From contig JAVVEZ010000015.1 in NCBI GenBank assembly GCA_032250895.1, forward strand, positions 1 to 50,579: DNA of 50,579 nt. The letters run 5' to 3'. Under the pieces are notes generated by a model. The model ran no database searches. It had not been told where the DNA came from and saw nothing but the letters and a program-made list of their open reading frames with translations. The stretch is from JAVVEZ01 sp032250895 (GTDB taxonomy: Bacteria; Pseudomonadota; Gammaproteobacteria; Pseudomonadales; Pseudohongiellaceae). A program made the position numbers and the translations under genes. Positions 1 through 9,900 of this stretch are shown piece after piece (position 1 is the stretch's first letter; the number at the start of each line of letters is the position of its first letter).

Positions 1-50
1 GGGGCCGATTTCCCGCCGCCGCAGTAGAATCATCCTGAGTCCGACAGACT

Positions 51-79
51 CCTAGACCCCTGCCTGCGCAGGGGTGACC
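51..79. repeat. REP-like palindromic unit (copy 1)
   Basis: This is a short palindrome built on CCCCTGCCTGCGCAGGGGTGAC. It shares the core GCCTGCGCRGGNATGAC (here GGGGTGAC) with units near 6408, 10082, 13842, 28994 and 34401. It lies just downstream of the minus-strand gene ending at 127. The remaining bases 1-126 hold no recognisable gene. Confidence 0.6.
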
Positions 80-126
80 TTGTAACTGATGGCGACAGGG
101 GCCGCAAAGCTCACAGCGATACTCAG

Positions 127-930
127 TCAGGGAACGACAACAGGGCTGGGATTTTCAAGCCCTGCATCATCTTCCACCATCAGCACATCGGCCAGATTGG
201 CCTGCTGGCAGATATATTCAAACAGCTCCACATCCTCTTCCCATCTGAGTTTGAAGCCGCCCTCAAAGGCAGCCGTATAGGCTCCGGGGTCATCGACCGT
301 CAAGCGATAATCAATGGTGCCGGCGTCGGTGCGGGTGAAGCGCTCCAGGGTATGCAGTTGCTCCGTGAACGGCAGGCCCCTGCGCTCGAACCAGAAATCC
401 TCGTTGTAACCCACGGTATCGATTACCAGGGTATCCCCTTCCCACCAGCCGATGGAGTGACCGTAGTTATTGGTCAGCCCGTCCGTTGGGTGTGACCGGC
501 CATCCATATAGACCGTTCTGAAGGTATGAGGGCCACCGACGTCGAAGATATAGAGCCTGCCCAGATCCTCCAGCTCCACAAACTCCACGCCATAAGGGGT
601 CAGGAATTGTCGTGCAGCCCCTGAGGCCTTGCAGCGGGCATGAGGCTCGAACTGAGTGATCTCGCGGGCATCGGACAGGGCCCTGGCCCAGGGTTGAAAG
701 GGAATGGATTCCAGCGGGGCGATGGTGTTGAAACCACCACCCGGTTTGAAAATCGGAAAATTGGGTGACCACAGACCCTTGTCCTCCAGGCCCGCACCAC
801 TCAGCAGCACCCGTCCCTCGGCATTGCGTGGCGCCGGACCCGGCGGTTCTTTCGGCGGAGCAGGCTGCGCCCAGGCAACATCGAGCACCAGCGTTGCCAG
901 AATGACGCTGGCAAGCATTTTCCTGTTCAT
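127..930 (-). CDS. secreted protein of unknown function, homologous to the C-terminal domain of the fusion at 1379-2512
   Basis: The predicted product has 267 residues and begins MNRKMLASVILATLVLDVAWAQ, a signal peptide, so it is probably periplasmic. The start at 930 is preferred over in-frame upstream codons because AGGAG lies about 11 bases before it and the signal peptide then sits at the N-terminus. A proline-rich linker follows. The body carries the block RTVYMDGR, then YGHSIGWWEGDTLV, NEDFWF, LERFTR and TVDDPGAYT. The same block, in the same order, makes up the second half of the protein at 1379-2512. The gene is last in a four-gene operon and starts 1 base after the stop of the DUF6152 gene, so translation is probably coupled. 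No catalytic motif is obvious. The function is unknown; proteins with this arrangement accompany DUF6152 and TonB receptors. Confidence 0.8.
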   Translation of the reverse strand: MNRKMLASVILATLVLDVAWAQPAPPKEPPGPAPRNAEGRVLLSGAGLEDKGLWSPNFPIFKPGGGFNTIAPLESIPFQPWARALSDAREITQFEPHARCKASGAARQFLTPYGVEFVELEDLGRLYIFDVGGPHTFRTVYMDGRSHPTDGLTNNYGHSIGWWEGDTLVIDTVGYNEDFWFERRGLPFTEQLHTLERFTRTDAGTIDYRLTVDDPGAYTAAFEGGFKLRWEEDVELFEYICQQANLADVLMVEDDAGLENPSPVVVP

Positions 931-931
931 G

Positions 932-1357
932 TCAGTTCTCACTCCTGTCCAGTTGGCTCGAACCGGCATCGAGCACGGTTCCCGGTGCGCCACCGGTGGT
1001 CGCCAATGTCACACTGCGACCGTTGACCCGGGAGCTGCCGTTGCGGGCCAGGTAGCCATCCACCTTGATTTGGGTGCCGATGGTCAAGGTGTTGCGTCTC
1101 CAGCCACGACGCTGCAACAGATGCGGAGCACCCAGTTCCACACCCCAATTGGTCACCTCACCGCTCTCCGCATCCTTGACATTGAGATAAATCCAGACAT
1201 GGGGATTGGTCCACTCCACCTTCGTCACCACCCCTTCGAACTGCGTGGTCTTCTCCGCATCGAATTCGGCCGCAAAGGAATGGTGGGCAAGCACCTGCTG
1301 GGTCCCCGTCAGCAACAGGGCTGCCAACAGCACATGAAGTATCATAGGGCTTTTCAT
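932..1357 (-). CDS. DUF6152 family secreted protein
   Basis: The product has 141 residues, starting at MKSPMILHVLLAALLL, with GAGGAG about 7 bases upstream. An upstream in-frame ATG at 1372 lacks a good ribosome binding site. A signal peptide ends near VLAHH. The mature part opens HHSFAAEFD and continues with FEGVVTKVEWTNPHVWIYLNV and WGVELGAP, the pattern of the DUF6152 family: a small secreted beta-rich domain with a His-His pair at the mature N-terminus. It is homologous to the first 135 or so residues of the next gene upstream in the operon (1379-2512). It lies 21 bases after that gene and 1 base before the gene at 127-930. The function of DUF6152 is not known. The His pair at the new N-terminus could bind metal, but this is speculation. 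Confidence 0.85.
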   Translation of the reverse strand: MKSPMILHVLLAALLLTGTQQVLAHHSFAAEFDAEKTTQFEGVVTKVEWTNPHVWIYLNVKDAESGEVTNWGVELGAPHLLQRRGWRRNTLTIGTQIKVDGYLARNGSSRVNGRSVTLATTGGAPGTVLDAGSSQLDRSEN

Positions 1358-1378
1358 CGTCGCTCTCCTCATCTGTAA

Positions 1379-2512
1379 TTACTGCCTGTTGTTTTGACAA
1401 AAATGCACTGGCAGTTCTTCGCCGCCGACCCACTGCAAGGTCCAGCCTGCCGTCCACGGCCGGGTATAGGCTCCGGGGTCGTCGACCGTCACCTCGTAAC
1501 GCAGGGTTTCCATATCCGGCCGGCTGAAACGTTCAGTCAGAACCAGACGGCTGGTGTGCGGCAGTCCGCCATTGCTGAACCAGAAATCCTCATTGAAGTC
1601 GGTTGTGCTCGCCACCAGGGTATCGCCTTCCCAATGGCCCACGGAACGCCCATAGTACAGCGGATTGTCATCATCGCCCCGGACCTGGCCCTGCTGCTCC
1701 CGCCCGTCCAGATAGATGGTCCGATAGTTGTGATTGCCGCTGCCCATCAGCACGAACACACGCTGTTTTTCCAGGTCCTCGATCAATTGAAAACCCAGAT
1801 TCGACTGATATTGGCGCGGGCCGCCGGGCGGCTTGCAGTTCAAAAACATCGGGTCATCACGCAGCTGACGCTGCTGCCGAAAGCGGTACAGGGCCAGCGC
1901 CCAATCCTGCAGCGGCGCCACCGCACTGGCATCCGCAAGATTCAACAACAGGCCTTCATCATTGAAGGCCACTGCGGCGCCCTCTTCCACCAATGCCGGC
2001 TCGCTGGGAAAGCTCCAATAACCACCACTGCCCCCGGGGATGCCGCCCAGGGCAACATGTCCGTCCGGCCAGCGTGGAGCAGGACGCGGATCGAGCGGTG
2101 CCGGTGGACGCAAATCAGCAACAGTGAACAGGCGATGCCCCGTACCCGTGGCGGTCACCACATCTCCCCAGAGCTGCCGACTGCCATCACGCGCCACAGG
2201 ACCTGAAACATGAATCGCATCACCCGGCTGCAGGCTGTCCACATGCCAGCCACCGGCCTTCAGCAGGATCGGGCTTTCCAGCTCCACGGCCCAGTTTTCC
2301 GTTTTCCCGGCAGAGGCTACGTTCAGGTAAATATGGGCATGGGGATTGCGCCAGTCCACATAGGTCACGATTCCCGTCAGCTCGCGGGAAGACGTCATAT
2401 CAAACTTGGCGCTCAGCGGATGGTGCGCCGATGCCAACGGAACCCCCAGCACCAGCAGCAGGCTGGCCAGGGCAGGAACACAGCGTCGTACTAACACGTA
2501 ACAGAATTTCAT
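1379..2512 (-). CDS. DUF6152 fused to the WEGDTLV/NEDFWF-type secreted domain
   Basis: The product has 377 residues. A signal peptide (MKFCYVLVRRCVPALASLLL... ending ASAHH) leads into a DUF6152 domain at about residues 30-130, with HHPLSAKFD, YVDWRNPHAHIYLNV and WAVELESP. A linker of about 70 residues follows. The C-terminal domain at about 215-375 carries RTIYLDGR, GRSVGHWEGDTLV, NEDFWF, LTERFSR and TVDDPGAYT. The protein is therefore one chain made of the two domains that the next two genes (932-1357 and 127-930) encode separately. It starts 3 bases after the stop of the upstream gene at 2516, so the four genes form one operon. The function is unknown. The export signal, and the receptor gene upstream, suggest a periplasmic role in handling an imported compound. 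Confidence 0.85.
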   Translation of the reverse strand: MKFCYVLVRRCVPALASLLLVLGVPLASAHHPLSAKFDMTSSRELTGIVTYVDWRNPHAHIYLNVASAGKTENWAVELESPILLKAGGWHVDSLQPGDAIHVSGPVARDGSRQLWGDVVTATGTGHRLFTVADLRPPAPLDPRPAPRWPDGHVALGGIPGGSGGYWSFPSEPALVEEGAAVAFNDEGLLLNLADASAVAPLQDWALALYRFRQQRQLRDDPMFLNCKPPGGPRQYQSNLGFQLIEDLEKQRVFVLMGSGNHNYRTIYLDGREQQGQVRGDDDNPLYYGRSVGHWEGDTLVASTTDFNEDFWFSNGGLPHTSRLVLTERFSRPDMETLRYEVTVDDPGAYTRPWTAGWTLQWVGGEELPVHFCQNNRQ

Positions 2513-2515
2513 GAC

Positions 2516-2914
2516 TTATTGCCTGCTGATTTCTAAATCACCACCACCATTCTGATGGCGCCAGGTTCCTACGATCGACCGGGACGGCAGTTGCAGGTTT
2601 TCAATGCTACCTTCGAGTACATAATGGATGGAACGGCCCTTGGATTCGGTATCCGCCTCGATCCGTACCGACCAGTCATCAGGATTCAGGCTGGCCTGGG
2701 TAATCTCGATATTGTCCGTGCCGGGATTGATCACACCACTGATCTGCCTGCCATCCCAGTCAAGCACCAGCAGCACGGAATCTCCGTGGATCTGATTCCC
2801 TTTCCACTCGCCTATCCACGAGCCTTTCAGGGGATAACCTTCCTGGGCACTGGCCTGCGAAAACAGGCCAAGGGTCATGCAGGATAAAATCAAACTCATT
2901 ATTATCGGTTTCAT
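2516..2914 (-). CDS. small secreted beta-rich protein, unknown
   Basis: The product has 132 residues. A clear signal peptide (MKPIIMSLILSCMTLGLF, cleavage near ASAQEG) precedes a short domain. Its repeated pattern is LKGSWIGEWKG, SVLLVLDWDGRQISGVINPG and LPSRSIVGTWRHQNGGGDLEISR. Alternating hydrophobic residues and the paired G-x-W motifs at each end suggest a small lipocalin-like or up-and-down beta barrel. It is first in the four-gene operon that runs down to 127. I do not recognise a named family. Confidence 0.7.
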   Translation of the reverse strand: MKPIIMSLILSCMTLGLFSQASAQEGYPLKGSWIGEWKGNQIHGDSVLLVLDWDGRQISGVINPGTDNIEITQASLNPDDWSVRIEADTESKGRSIHYVLEGSIENLQLPSRSIVGTWRHQNGGGDLEISRQ

Positions 2915-3123
2915 GTGCGCTGGTCTCTTTTTTTCAAAATCTTCAACAAAACAGGGATCACAACTTACTTACAAATATCACGGTGCAGATAGGCTTAAGC
3001 TGTAGTGTACGAGCTTCCAACGGCCTCGCCAATCCTTTTTTCCTGCTTCCTGCAACAGAAAAACGAGATAGTATGATACCTGTCACTCACGAAACGCTGA
3101 AAAAACCATCCCTGGTCTTTTTC

Positions 3124-3158
3124 AAGCCGGTTCGCGTCGCCCACCCGCGAACCGGCTT
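3124..3158. terminator. stem-loop behind the TonB receptor gene
   Basis: Two perfect 13-base arms (AAGCCGGTTCGCG and its complement) enclose a 9-base loop, 6 bases after the receptor stop at 3165. On the minus strand the stem is followed by GAAAAAG rather than a U tract. It could block exonucleases or be a weak terminator, but it is not a textbook intrinsic one. The remaining bases 2915-3123 show no gene and presumably hold the promoter of the operon starting at 2914. Confidence 0.5.
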
Positions 3159-3164
3159 GCCCGA

Positions 3165-6100
3165 TCAGAAGTTCAACCTGACGCCTGCCACGAACCGGCG
3201 TCCCAGGGTGTCATGCAGGGACGTGTTGAATTCGTTGGTTCCTGTGCGCCCAACGGTGCCGGGTGTGGGAGGAGGATCCCGGTCGAAAAGGTTGGTGACA
3301 TTGAAGAAGGCCTCCCAGTCGCCGCCCCGGGCCGTGCCGGAATATTTGAGATTCAAGTCCGTATAGAACATGGAAGCGACTGAATTGTCATCGATGGTCA
3401 CGCCTTCCACCGCAAACCTGTCCAGTTTGCCGGAATCGATGAAGCGCCCTTGCAGGAACAGCGATACCGGCCCATTGGCATAGGTCAGATTGGTGGTCAC
3501 CTTGAACTCGGGCAGCGAAAATCCACCGGCAATCTGTCCGGCACGCTCATCCCTGGCCGCCGCACCCGGGTTCAGGATGGAATTGTCATCCAGCCAGGTG
3601 CCGAAAAAGCGCCAGCTCAGGGACTCGGCTCCGCCATTGAACAGGCCGCCCAACAAATTAATGTCGCGCCGGTAATTCATTTCCACATCGATACCGGAAA
3701 TGCGTTGATTGCCCAGGTTGATGAAGAGGTTGTCGACACGCGTGATGGTGTTGTTACCGGGGTCACGAATGACAAAGCCACACAGTGACTGGTCACCCGC
3801 GAAGCAGCCGTCCACCACGTTCTGCGAACTCAACTGGGCAATGGCTCCCGACAGATCGATGAAGTACCAGTCCGTCGACACGGAAAAGCCTTCCAGGAAG
3901 GAGGGCTGATATATGATGCCCGCCGTGACGGTATCGGATTTCTCGGGAGCGACATTTTCATTGCCGCCTGAAAATGACGCCGTATTGATGGTAGCACCAC
4001 CCATTTCCGGATCCCGTACCGCCGTGCCGCCCCGGGTCTGGTCGAAACGTTCCTGCAGCGTCGCTGCACGCACGTCTCGTGATTCGGTCAGGCGAAGCCT
4101 CAAATCATCGTTTATCTGCCATGAGAAGCCGAACTTCCAGGCCCAGATGGTACCACTGCCCGAGTAATCCGCCCACCGGCCCGCCGCATCGAAGTCCAGC
4201 TGCTGGACGCCGGTGATGCCGGACAGCAAGGGCACATTGAATTCCGTGAACACTTCCTTGACATTGAAATCGCCCCTGATGGTGCGCAGACTGGTGAACA
4301 GCACGGAACTGGAGTTGGCATCACCCTTGAAGCCGTTCGGCACATTTCTCAGGCCCGGAATTCCGCCCGGCTCATTTTCTGGAATGACCCCGCGAATTCC
4401 TTCCGGCAATATTCCCTGGTCACTGAACAGGGTGCCATCCACCTGGGCTGGAAATTCGTCGGAAGGATCTACGGTGAACTGGTTCAACTTCTCTTTGCGC
4501 CAGGAGGCACCCAGCGCCGCAGAAACCTGCCCGGCGCCAAAACCTTCCCACACCGGGCCGTTTGCCGAGAAGTCAACGACATACTGCTGGGCCAACTGGC
4601 GTGTTCGCTTGCCGTCGTCGACCACATAGGCCGCCGCCTCCGGACTGATATTGTCTATGCCACCCAATAGATTTATCGGCGCGCAATCATCGAACACTCC
4701 AGGGTTGAACACGCTCACACGACACACCGGAGTACCCGATCCGTTGTCAATCGCATCCATGGCCAGAAACAGACGATCGACCCGGATTCCGGCCGGCGAA
4801 TTGACATCCTGCTGGTTCCGGCCGTATTGGCCATAAAAATTCACAGCCCAGCCGCTCAATGGACCCTGAGAGATGTCGGCATCGAGGCCAAGTGTGGTCG
4901 AAAAAAAGGCGTTGTCGATGATGAGCCGCGAATCTCCCAGCACCGTATCAGGACGGTTTGGGGTAAAAACCCCCAAGCCAAAGGAGTCGAGGTTTTCACT
5001 CTGCATGATCTGGCTTATTTCAGGGGAGAGGAAGGCATTGTCCGCAAAAATCCTGCCCTGCCAGGGCCCCAGCAGGGCGATGCTTTCCCGCCGGTCGCTG
5101 GTCTGGGTATTGGCATAGAGGTTCTGAATATAGACATTGACATTGTCATTCACGTCAAAGTCTGTATACAGGAATCCGGTGGTACGGACACTGCCATTGG
5201 CAATTTCATTGTCGGCATCAACCCCGAAGGTCTGGGTGGGCTCGGCCTGGCAATTGCAACCACCTGCCAAGCGGCCGGTACCACTGAAGGCCAGCGGCTC
5301 GATCTGGCCATTGGGCAGGAACTGCATCTTGTCCAACGCGGAACCCGGCTGGTTGATGATCCCGGTATTGCTGAAATTGGTCGGACTGACGAAGGCCCGG
5401 GTAATATCCGTCGGCCCATTCGGATCGGGATTGGTCACCCGTGCCGTCTGCTTGAAAAAGCCTCTATCCCGCAGGGCCTCAAAGGAATTGACGGGGTCCT
5501 GGCGGAAGACTTCAGCGGAACCGATGACATGCACCCTATCGCCCAGGTCGAAGCCAAAGGCGGCCCCCACTTCGAAGTTGGTCCCATCGCCCTGGGTCGT
5601 GCCGCCACCCTGGGCATGGGTCTTGATGCCGGTAAAATTGGTATCCAGCACGAAGTTCACGACGCCGGCCACGGCATCCGTACCATAGCTGGCCGAAGCA
5701 CCACCGGTCACTGTATCTACGGTCTGGATCAATTCTTCAGGAAAGATACTGACATCCACGGTTCCAAAGCGGTTGCTGGGCGCCACGCGGCGGCCATTCA
5801 GCAGAACCAGCGTGCGATTCACGCCGGCACCGCGCAGATTCAGATTGCTGCCCCCGCCGTTTTGTCCACCCACCTGCTGATTGGTGCCGACATTGCCGAA
5901 AAATTGTGGCAACTGGGAAAGCGATTCAATCAGGTTACCCGCCGACATATCATTCAGTTCGTCAACGCCAACGACGGTCACCGGTGTCGGTGTCTCCAGG
6001 CCCGAGCGCCGAATACGGGAGCCGGTGACACTGATTTCCTCCAGTGCCTGATCCTGGGCCAGAATCACGTCACTCATGACCAGAGGAAGACAGGCCGCCA

Positions 6101-6242
6101 TGGCTGTCACCAGATTTTTTCTGTTGAAGGCGGGAAAGACCCAATCCGGGCGCACCAGCCCCTTGATCCCATGCATGCCCCCTGACACTCTTGAAAAACC
6201 AACTTCTACCGATCTTGACCTCAAACTATTGCGATCCGTCAT
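3165..6242 (-). CDS. TonB-dependent outer-membrane receptor 1
   Basis: The product has about 1025 residues. The start at 6242 (MTDRNSLRSRS) is chosen because AAGGGGGT lies 7 bases upstream; the open frame extends further to 6473 without a ribosome site. The N-terminal stretch is long for a signal region, with a hydrophobic segment near residues 46-60 ending DVILAQ. The plug domain begins EEISVTGSRIRRSGLETPTPVTVV. It contains NLNLRGAGVNRTLVLLNGRRV and VTGGASASYGTDAVAGVVNFVLDT. The rest is a beta barrel ending in aromatic F (GVRLNF), as outer-membrane proteins do. The substrate is unknown. It is divergent from the paralogous receptor at 6934, and its neighbours are the DUF6152 operon and an IclR regulator, suggesting one uptake locus. 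Confidence 0.93.
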   Translation of the reverse strand: MTDRNSLRSRSVEVGFSRVSGGMHGIKGLVRPDWVFPAFNRKNLVTAMAACLPLVMSDVILAQDQALEEISVTGSRIRRSGLETPTPVTVVGVDELNDMSAGNLIESLSQLPQFFGNVGTNQQVGGQNGGGSNLNLRGAGVNRTLVLLNGRRVAPSNRFGTVDVSIFPEELIQTVDTVTGGASASYGTDAVAGVVNFVLDTNFTGIKTHAQGGGTTQGDGTNFEVGAAFGFDLGDRVHVIGSAEVFRQDPVNSFEALRDRGFFKQTARVTNPDPNGPTDITRAFVSPTNFSNTGIINQPGSALDKMQFLPNGQIEPLAFSGTGRLAGGCNCQAEPTQTFGVDADNEIANGSVRTTGFLYTDFDVNDNVNVYIQNLYANTQTSDRRESIALLGPWQGRIFADNAFLSPEISQIMQSENLDSFGLGVFTPNRPDTVLGDSRLIIDNAFFSTTLGLDADISQGPLSGWAVNFYGQYGRNQQDVNSPAGIRVDRLFLAMDAIDNGSGTPVCRVSVFNPGVFDDCAPINLLGGIDNISPEAAAYVVDDGKRTRQLAQQYVVDFSANGPVWEGFGAGQVSAALGASWRKEKLNQFTVDPSDEFPAQVDGTLFSDQGILPEGIRGVIPENEPGGIPGLRNVPNGFKGDANSSSVLFTSLRTIRGDFNVKEVFTEFNVPLLSGITGVQQLDFDAAGRWADYSGSGTIWAWKFGFSWQINDDLRLRLTESRDVRAATLQERFDQTRGGTAVRDPEMGGATINTASFSGGNENVAPEKSDTVTAGIIYQPSFLEGFSVSTDWYFIDLSGAIAQLSSQNVVDGCFAGDQSLCGFVIRDPGNNTITRVDNLFINLGNQRISGIDVEMNYRRDINLLGGLFNGGAESLSWRFFGTWLDDNSILNPGAAARDERAGQIAGGFSLPEFKVTTNLTYANGPVSLFLQGRFIDSGKLDRFAVEGVTIDDNSVASMFYTDLNLKYSGTARGGDWEAFFNVTNLFDRDPPPTPGTVGRTGTNEFNTSLHDTLGRRFVAGVRLNF

Positions 6243-6407
6243 TTTATTACCCCCTTGACAATAAATTTTTCCGGTTTCCTGAAGAAAGTCTGTCTTTCTC
6301 CAGCAACCCAGCTCTGCTGTGTTACCTTCCGATACCATCCAAAAAACGCCCCGCGCAGATAATGCCGTGATTACCTGCACAGAGGTGACCCCGGCCTTCA
6401 ACAGGCA

Positions 6408-6431
6408 GGATTCCCGTCTATGCGGGAATGG
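6408..6431. repeat. REP-like palindromic unit (copy 2)
   Basis: The sequence GGATTCCCGTCTATGCGGGAATGG is a degenerate member of the same palindromic family as the units near 51, 10082, 28994 and 34401. It sits in the 691-base gap between the two divergent receptor genes. Confidence 0.5.
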
Positions 6432-6496
6432 CAACATTTCCGAAAATATCCTGTGTGGAAACGGGAATATCAAAACCCTCTGATCATCAGTTCACG

Positions 6497-6530
6497 TTTC
6501 GCTAAGCGAACAAATGCTCGCATATCGAAA
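6497..6530. promoter_or_regulatory. paired IclR-type operator candidates (sites A and B)
   Basis: Site A at 6497-6511 reads TTTCG-CTAAG-CGAAC. Site B at 6516-6530 reads GCTCG-CATAT-CGAAA. Both have dyad half-sites separated by 5 bases, and their centres are 19 bases apart. PcaU/PcaR/PobR operators of the IclR family have the form GTTCG-N5-CGNAC. The IclR regulator gene lies nearby at 10140-10982. The sites are about 260-290 bases upstream of the receptor 1 start. Binding is inferred, not shown. Confidence 0.55.
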
Positions 6531-6795
6531 AGCAAAAGTAAAGGTCTGCTCAAAAATCGCCAAAAAACGTAACTCCATGTTTTTATTTAAAATTTTTGCA
6601 AATTTATGTTTTGCCGAGCATTTTTCGACAGACCCGCCCGGCCTGTGAACAAGATGCGCGCAAAGAACAAAGGCGACTATTGGGGCCAGGTACACATCAA
6701 TATCGGCATGCCTGTCTTCAAGCAGATTCGGATTCCAGAGTCCTCTTATATGGGAGAACTGCTCCCAATAACTGTGACACCTGATAAAAAATAGT

Positions 6796-6840
6796 TTTCG
6801 ATCAGCGAAATACCTGCTAGCATCATTTCGTTATACGAAT
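6796..6840. promoter_or_regulatory. paired IclR-type operator candidates (sites C and D)
   Basis: Site C at 6796-6810 reads TTTCG-ATCAG-CGAAA, a perfect dyad. Site D at 6826-6840 reads TTTCG-TTATA-CGAAT. Their centres are 30 bases apart, close to three helical turns. They lie about 95-140 bases before the start of receptor 2 at 6934. The rest of 6432-6933 is AT-rich and without a convincing gene; the short open frames there have no ribosome sites. Confidence 0.6.
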
Positions 6841-6933
6841 TATAGCCATTCCATAACAGCAGCCGACAAGATGCTGCGAAAAAATACCGTAGGTTGACAA
6901 CCATGGTTTCATAAGAATGCAAAGGGGGATTGT

Positions 6934-9900
6934 ATGAACGGTAAACATCCAGCAAGCTCTTTTACCCAAGCGAAAGCAATCAAACCGGCAGGGAGCCGGC
7001 CAATCAAATTGAAGATTCTGGCGAGTGCCGTTGGCATGTCCATAGGGCTGATGCTCAACGGTTCATTGCAGGCACAGGAAGACATCGAAGAGATCCAGAT
7101 TACCGGCTCACGTATTACACGCAGCGGCATGGTGACGCCGACCCCGGTGACCACGGTCACCCTGGAGGAAATAGGCAATCTCTCACCCGGCAACATGGTC
7201 GATGCCCTGTCGCAATTGCCGCAGTTTCTCAACAACCAGACTGCGACCAACCGGGGTAATTTCCTTGGGGCTGCCGGCGGGGCCTTTCTCAATGTGCGCG
7301 GTGTTGGCACCAATAGAACCCTCGTTCTGTTGAATGGCAGACGGGTCCCGGGTTCTGACCGCAACGGCCGTGTGGATACCAACCTGTTTCCGGAAAGCCT
7401 GGTGCGACAAGTGGAAGTGGTAACCGGCGGAGCCTCGGCAGCCTATGGTGCCGACGCCCTGTCCGGAGTGGTCAACTTCATCCTTGATACGAAATATACC
7501 GGCTTCGAGGCCAAGTTCCAGGGCGGGCAGACCAAATTCGATGACGGTGAGAACTGGGAAGCGTCCATCAGCGGCGGTTTCGCAGTGGGAGACCGCATTC
7601 ACGTCACTGGTGCACTCGAAGCCTTTCACCAGAATCAGGTACAGGGCGAAATTGCCGCCCTGGATGAACGCGACTGGTTTCAGCGTCTGGGTTTCGTGAC
7701 CAACCCCGCCTGGAAGGCTTCGGATCCCCCCGGCACCAACCCCCAGCGTCTGGTGTTGCCGAATGTTCATTCCACACAATTCACACCGGGTGGAAAGATC
7801 AATCAGCCAGGCTTTTCCCTGGATCAGCATGTTTTTACGGAAGACGGCAGTTCGACCCGCCCGTTCATCCCGGGTTCGGTGGCCGCCATCAATACGGGAA
7901 CCCTGTCCACCAGTGGCGGTCCCGAATTCGATCTGGCCAACCGTGGCGAGCGGACCAACCTGGGCGCCGAAGTGGAGAGAGGCAATGCCTTCCTCAATGT
8001 CGATATTGATCTGACGGACAACGCCACGGTTTTTTTCCGCACCATGATTGGCAAGAACGACACCTACCTGCATGACGTGAACGGCGGCCTCGGGCCGAGC
8101 ATGATGGGCATCTGGAGCGCGACCATTTTCCAGGACAATGCCTTCCTGCCGGAAAACGTCCGCCAGGCCATGATTGCCGAGGGACGGCAATCCATCCGCA
8201 TGGACAAGAACGGACAGATCGTCGGACGCATCAACATGCAGGACGACATGACCGACGGAACCGAAATTCTGCAGCGCGTGTTTTCCACCGGACTCGACAT
8301 GGAATTCGCCAATGACTGGACGCTGTCGGCCTTTCTCCAATACGGTGACAGCGACAAGGATGCCAAGCTTGACAACCTGTTGCGCATCGACCGCCTGTTT
8401 CTGGCCATGGATGCGGTGCGCGATCCTGCCACCGGTGAGATCGTCTGCAACGTTCAGCTGCATAACCCGACACGTGAGCAACTGGCCGCTTCCGTTGCCA
8501 ATGTGCGGGTTTCATCACCGCAGGGACCTGTTGGCATCGCATCGCCGGTGGGTCTGGATGGCACCATAGAAAACTGTGTGCCCCTGAATATCTTTGGTAC
8601 GGACAACATCTCACAGGCCGCTGCCGACTATGTCGTGTCCGACAAATGGGCGGAATCAGAGGTGGAACAGGAATTTTCTGAAGTCGTTCTGTCCGGTGAT
8701 CTGTTTGACAACTGGTATGCCGGTGCGCTGTCTTTTTCCGTGGGTGCCACCTACCGGCATGAAAAAATGAGCCAGGTGGAGTTTCCCCGTGACATCGCCG
8801 TGCTCGGCCCTCCGCAAAATGTGCCTGCCCTCGGTATTCGCGGGATTCCAGGCGGCTTCACCGGTGGCAGCCCGAATCTGCACCAGTTCTCGACCCTGCA
8901 AACCTTTGGTGGCAGTTTCGATGTCTGGGAAATTTTCGGCGAAACCTTCGTACCGCTGTATGTATCCACGACCTCGTCCCGGCGTGTGGGCCTGAGCCTT
9001 GCCGGCCGCCGTTCGCAATATTCCCGTGCCGGCACCGTCGAGACCTGGAAGGCCGGTCTGGACGCCCAGCTCACAGAAAGCCTGCGCTTTCGTGGTACCT
9101 TCTCGCATGATGCCCGGGAAGCAACCTTCTCCGAGCTGTTCGACCTCAACGGTGGCGGTGGCGGGGTCAATGACCCGGTCTTCAATGGCAACCGCTTCGA
9201 TATCACGGTCAACTCCGGCGGCAATCCCGATCTCAAGCCGGAAGAGGCCGATACCTTTACCGTGGGTCTGGTCTATCAGCCGCAATGGCTGGAAGGACTC
9301 AGTTTTTCGGGGGACTACTATTCGATTGATCTGTCGGAGACGATCGGCAGCCTGGGCACTCAGCGCATCGTCGATGACTGCGAGCTCAACCAGGTGGCCC
9401 AGGCCTGTAGCCTGATCGACCGCGACCCCGTCACCAACATCATCACCCGGGTATCCAATGTGCTGGTCAACATCGCCGCCGCAAAGGTCCGGGGGGTGGA
9501 TCTGGAGTTGTCCTACCGTATGGAGCCGGACTTGTTTGCCAGTCAGTTCGAGACCCTGTCGTTCAGAATGCTGGCGGGTTATCTGGCGGAAAATTCCTCG
9601 ACTCCATTGAACGGCGTGAAACTCGACTCTGCCGGTACGGGAGTCTTTCCGTCATGGACCACGACGACCACGCTGAATTACGGTGTGGGGCCGGTCTCGG
9701 GCTTCATCCAGCACCGCTTCATCGACAGCACCCGTTTGAATGCGCTGTGGACGGAAGGTGTGGACGTGGATGACAACAGCATCAGCTCGGTCGACTATAC
9801 CAATGTCGGTCTCACGTACACCTATGAAACCGCTTCCGGCGGCTCCGTGGCTGTCTTCGGCAACGTCACCAACCTCTTCAATGAGCATCCTCCGGTCATC

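Noticed and set aside
4827..6185. A 452-codon plus-strand open frame inside TonB receptor 1
   Set aside because: It is antisense to the plug and barrel of the receptor, with no domain or ribosome site.
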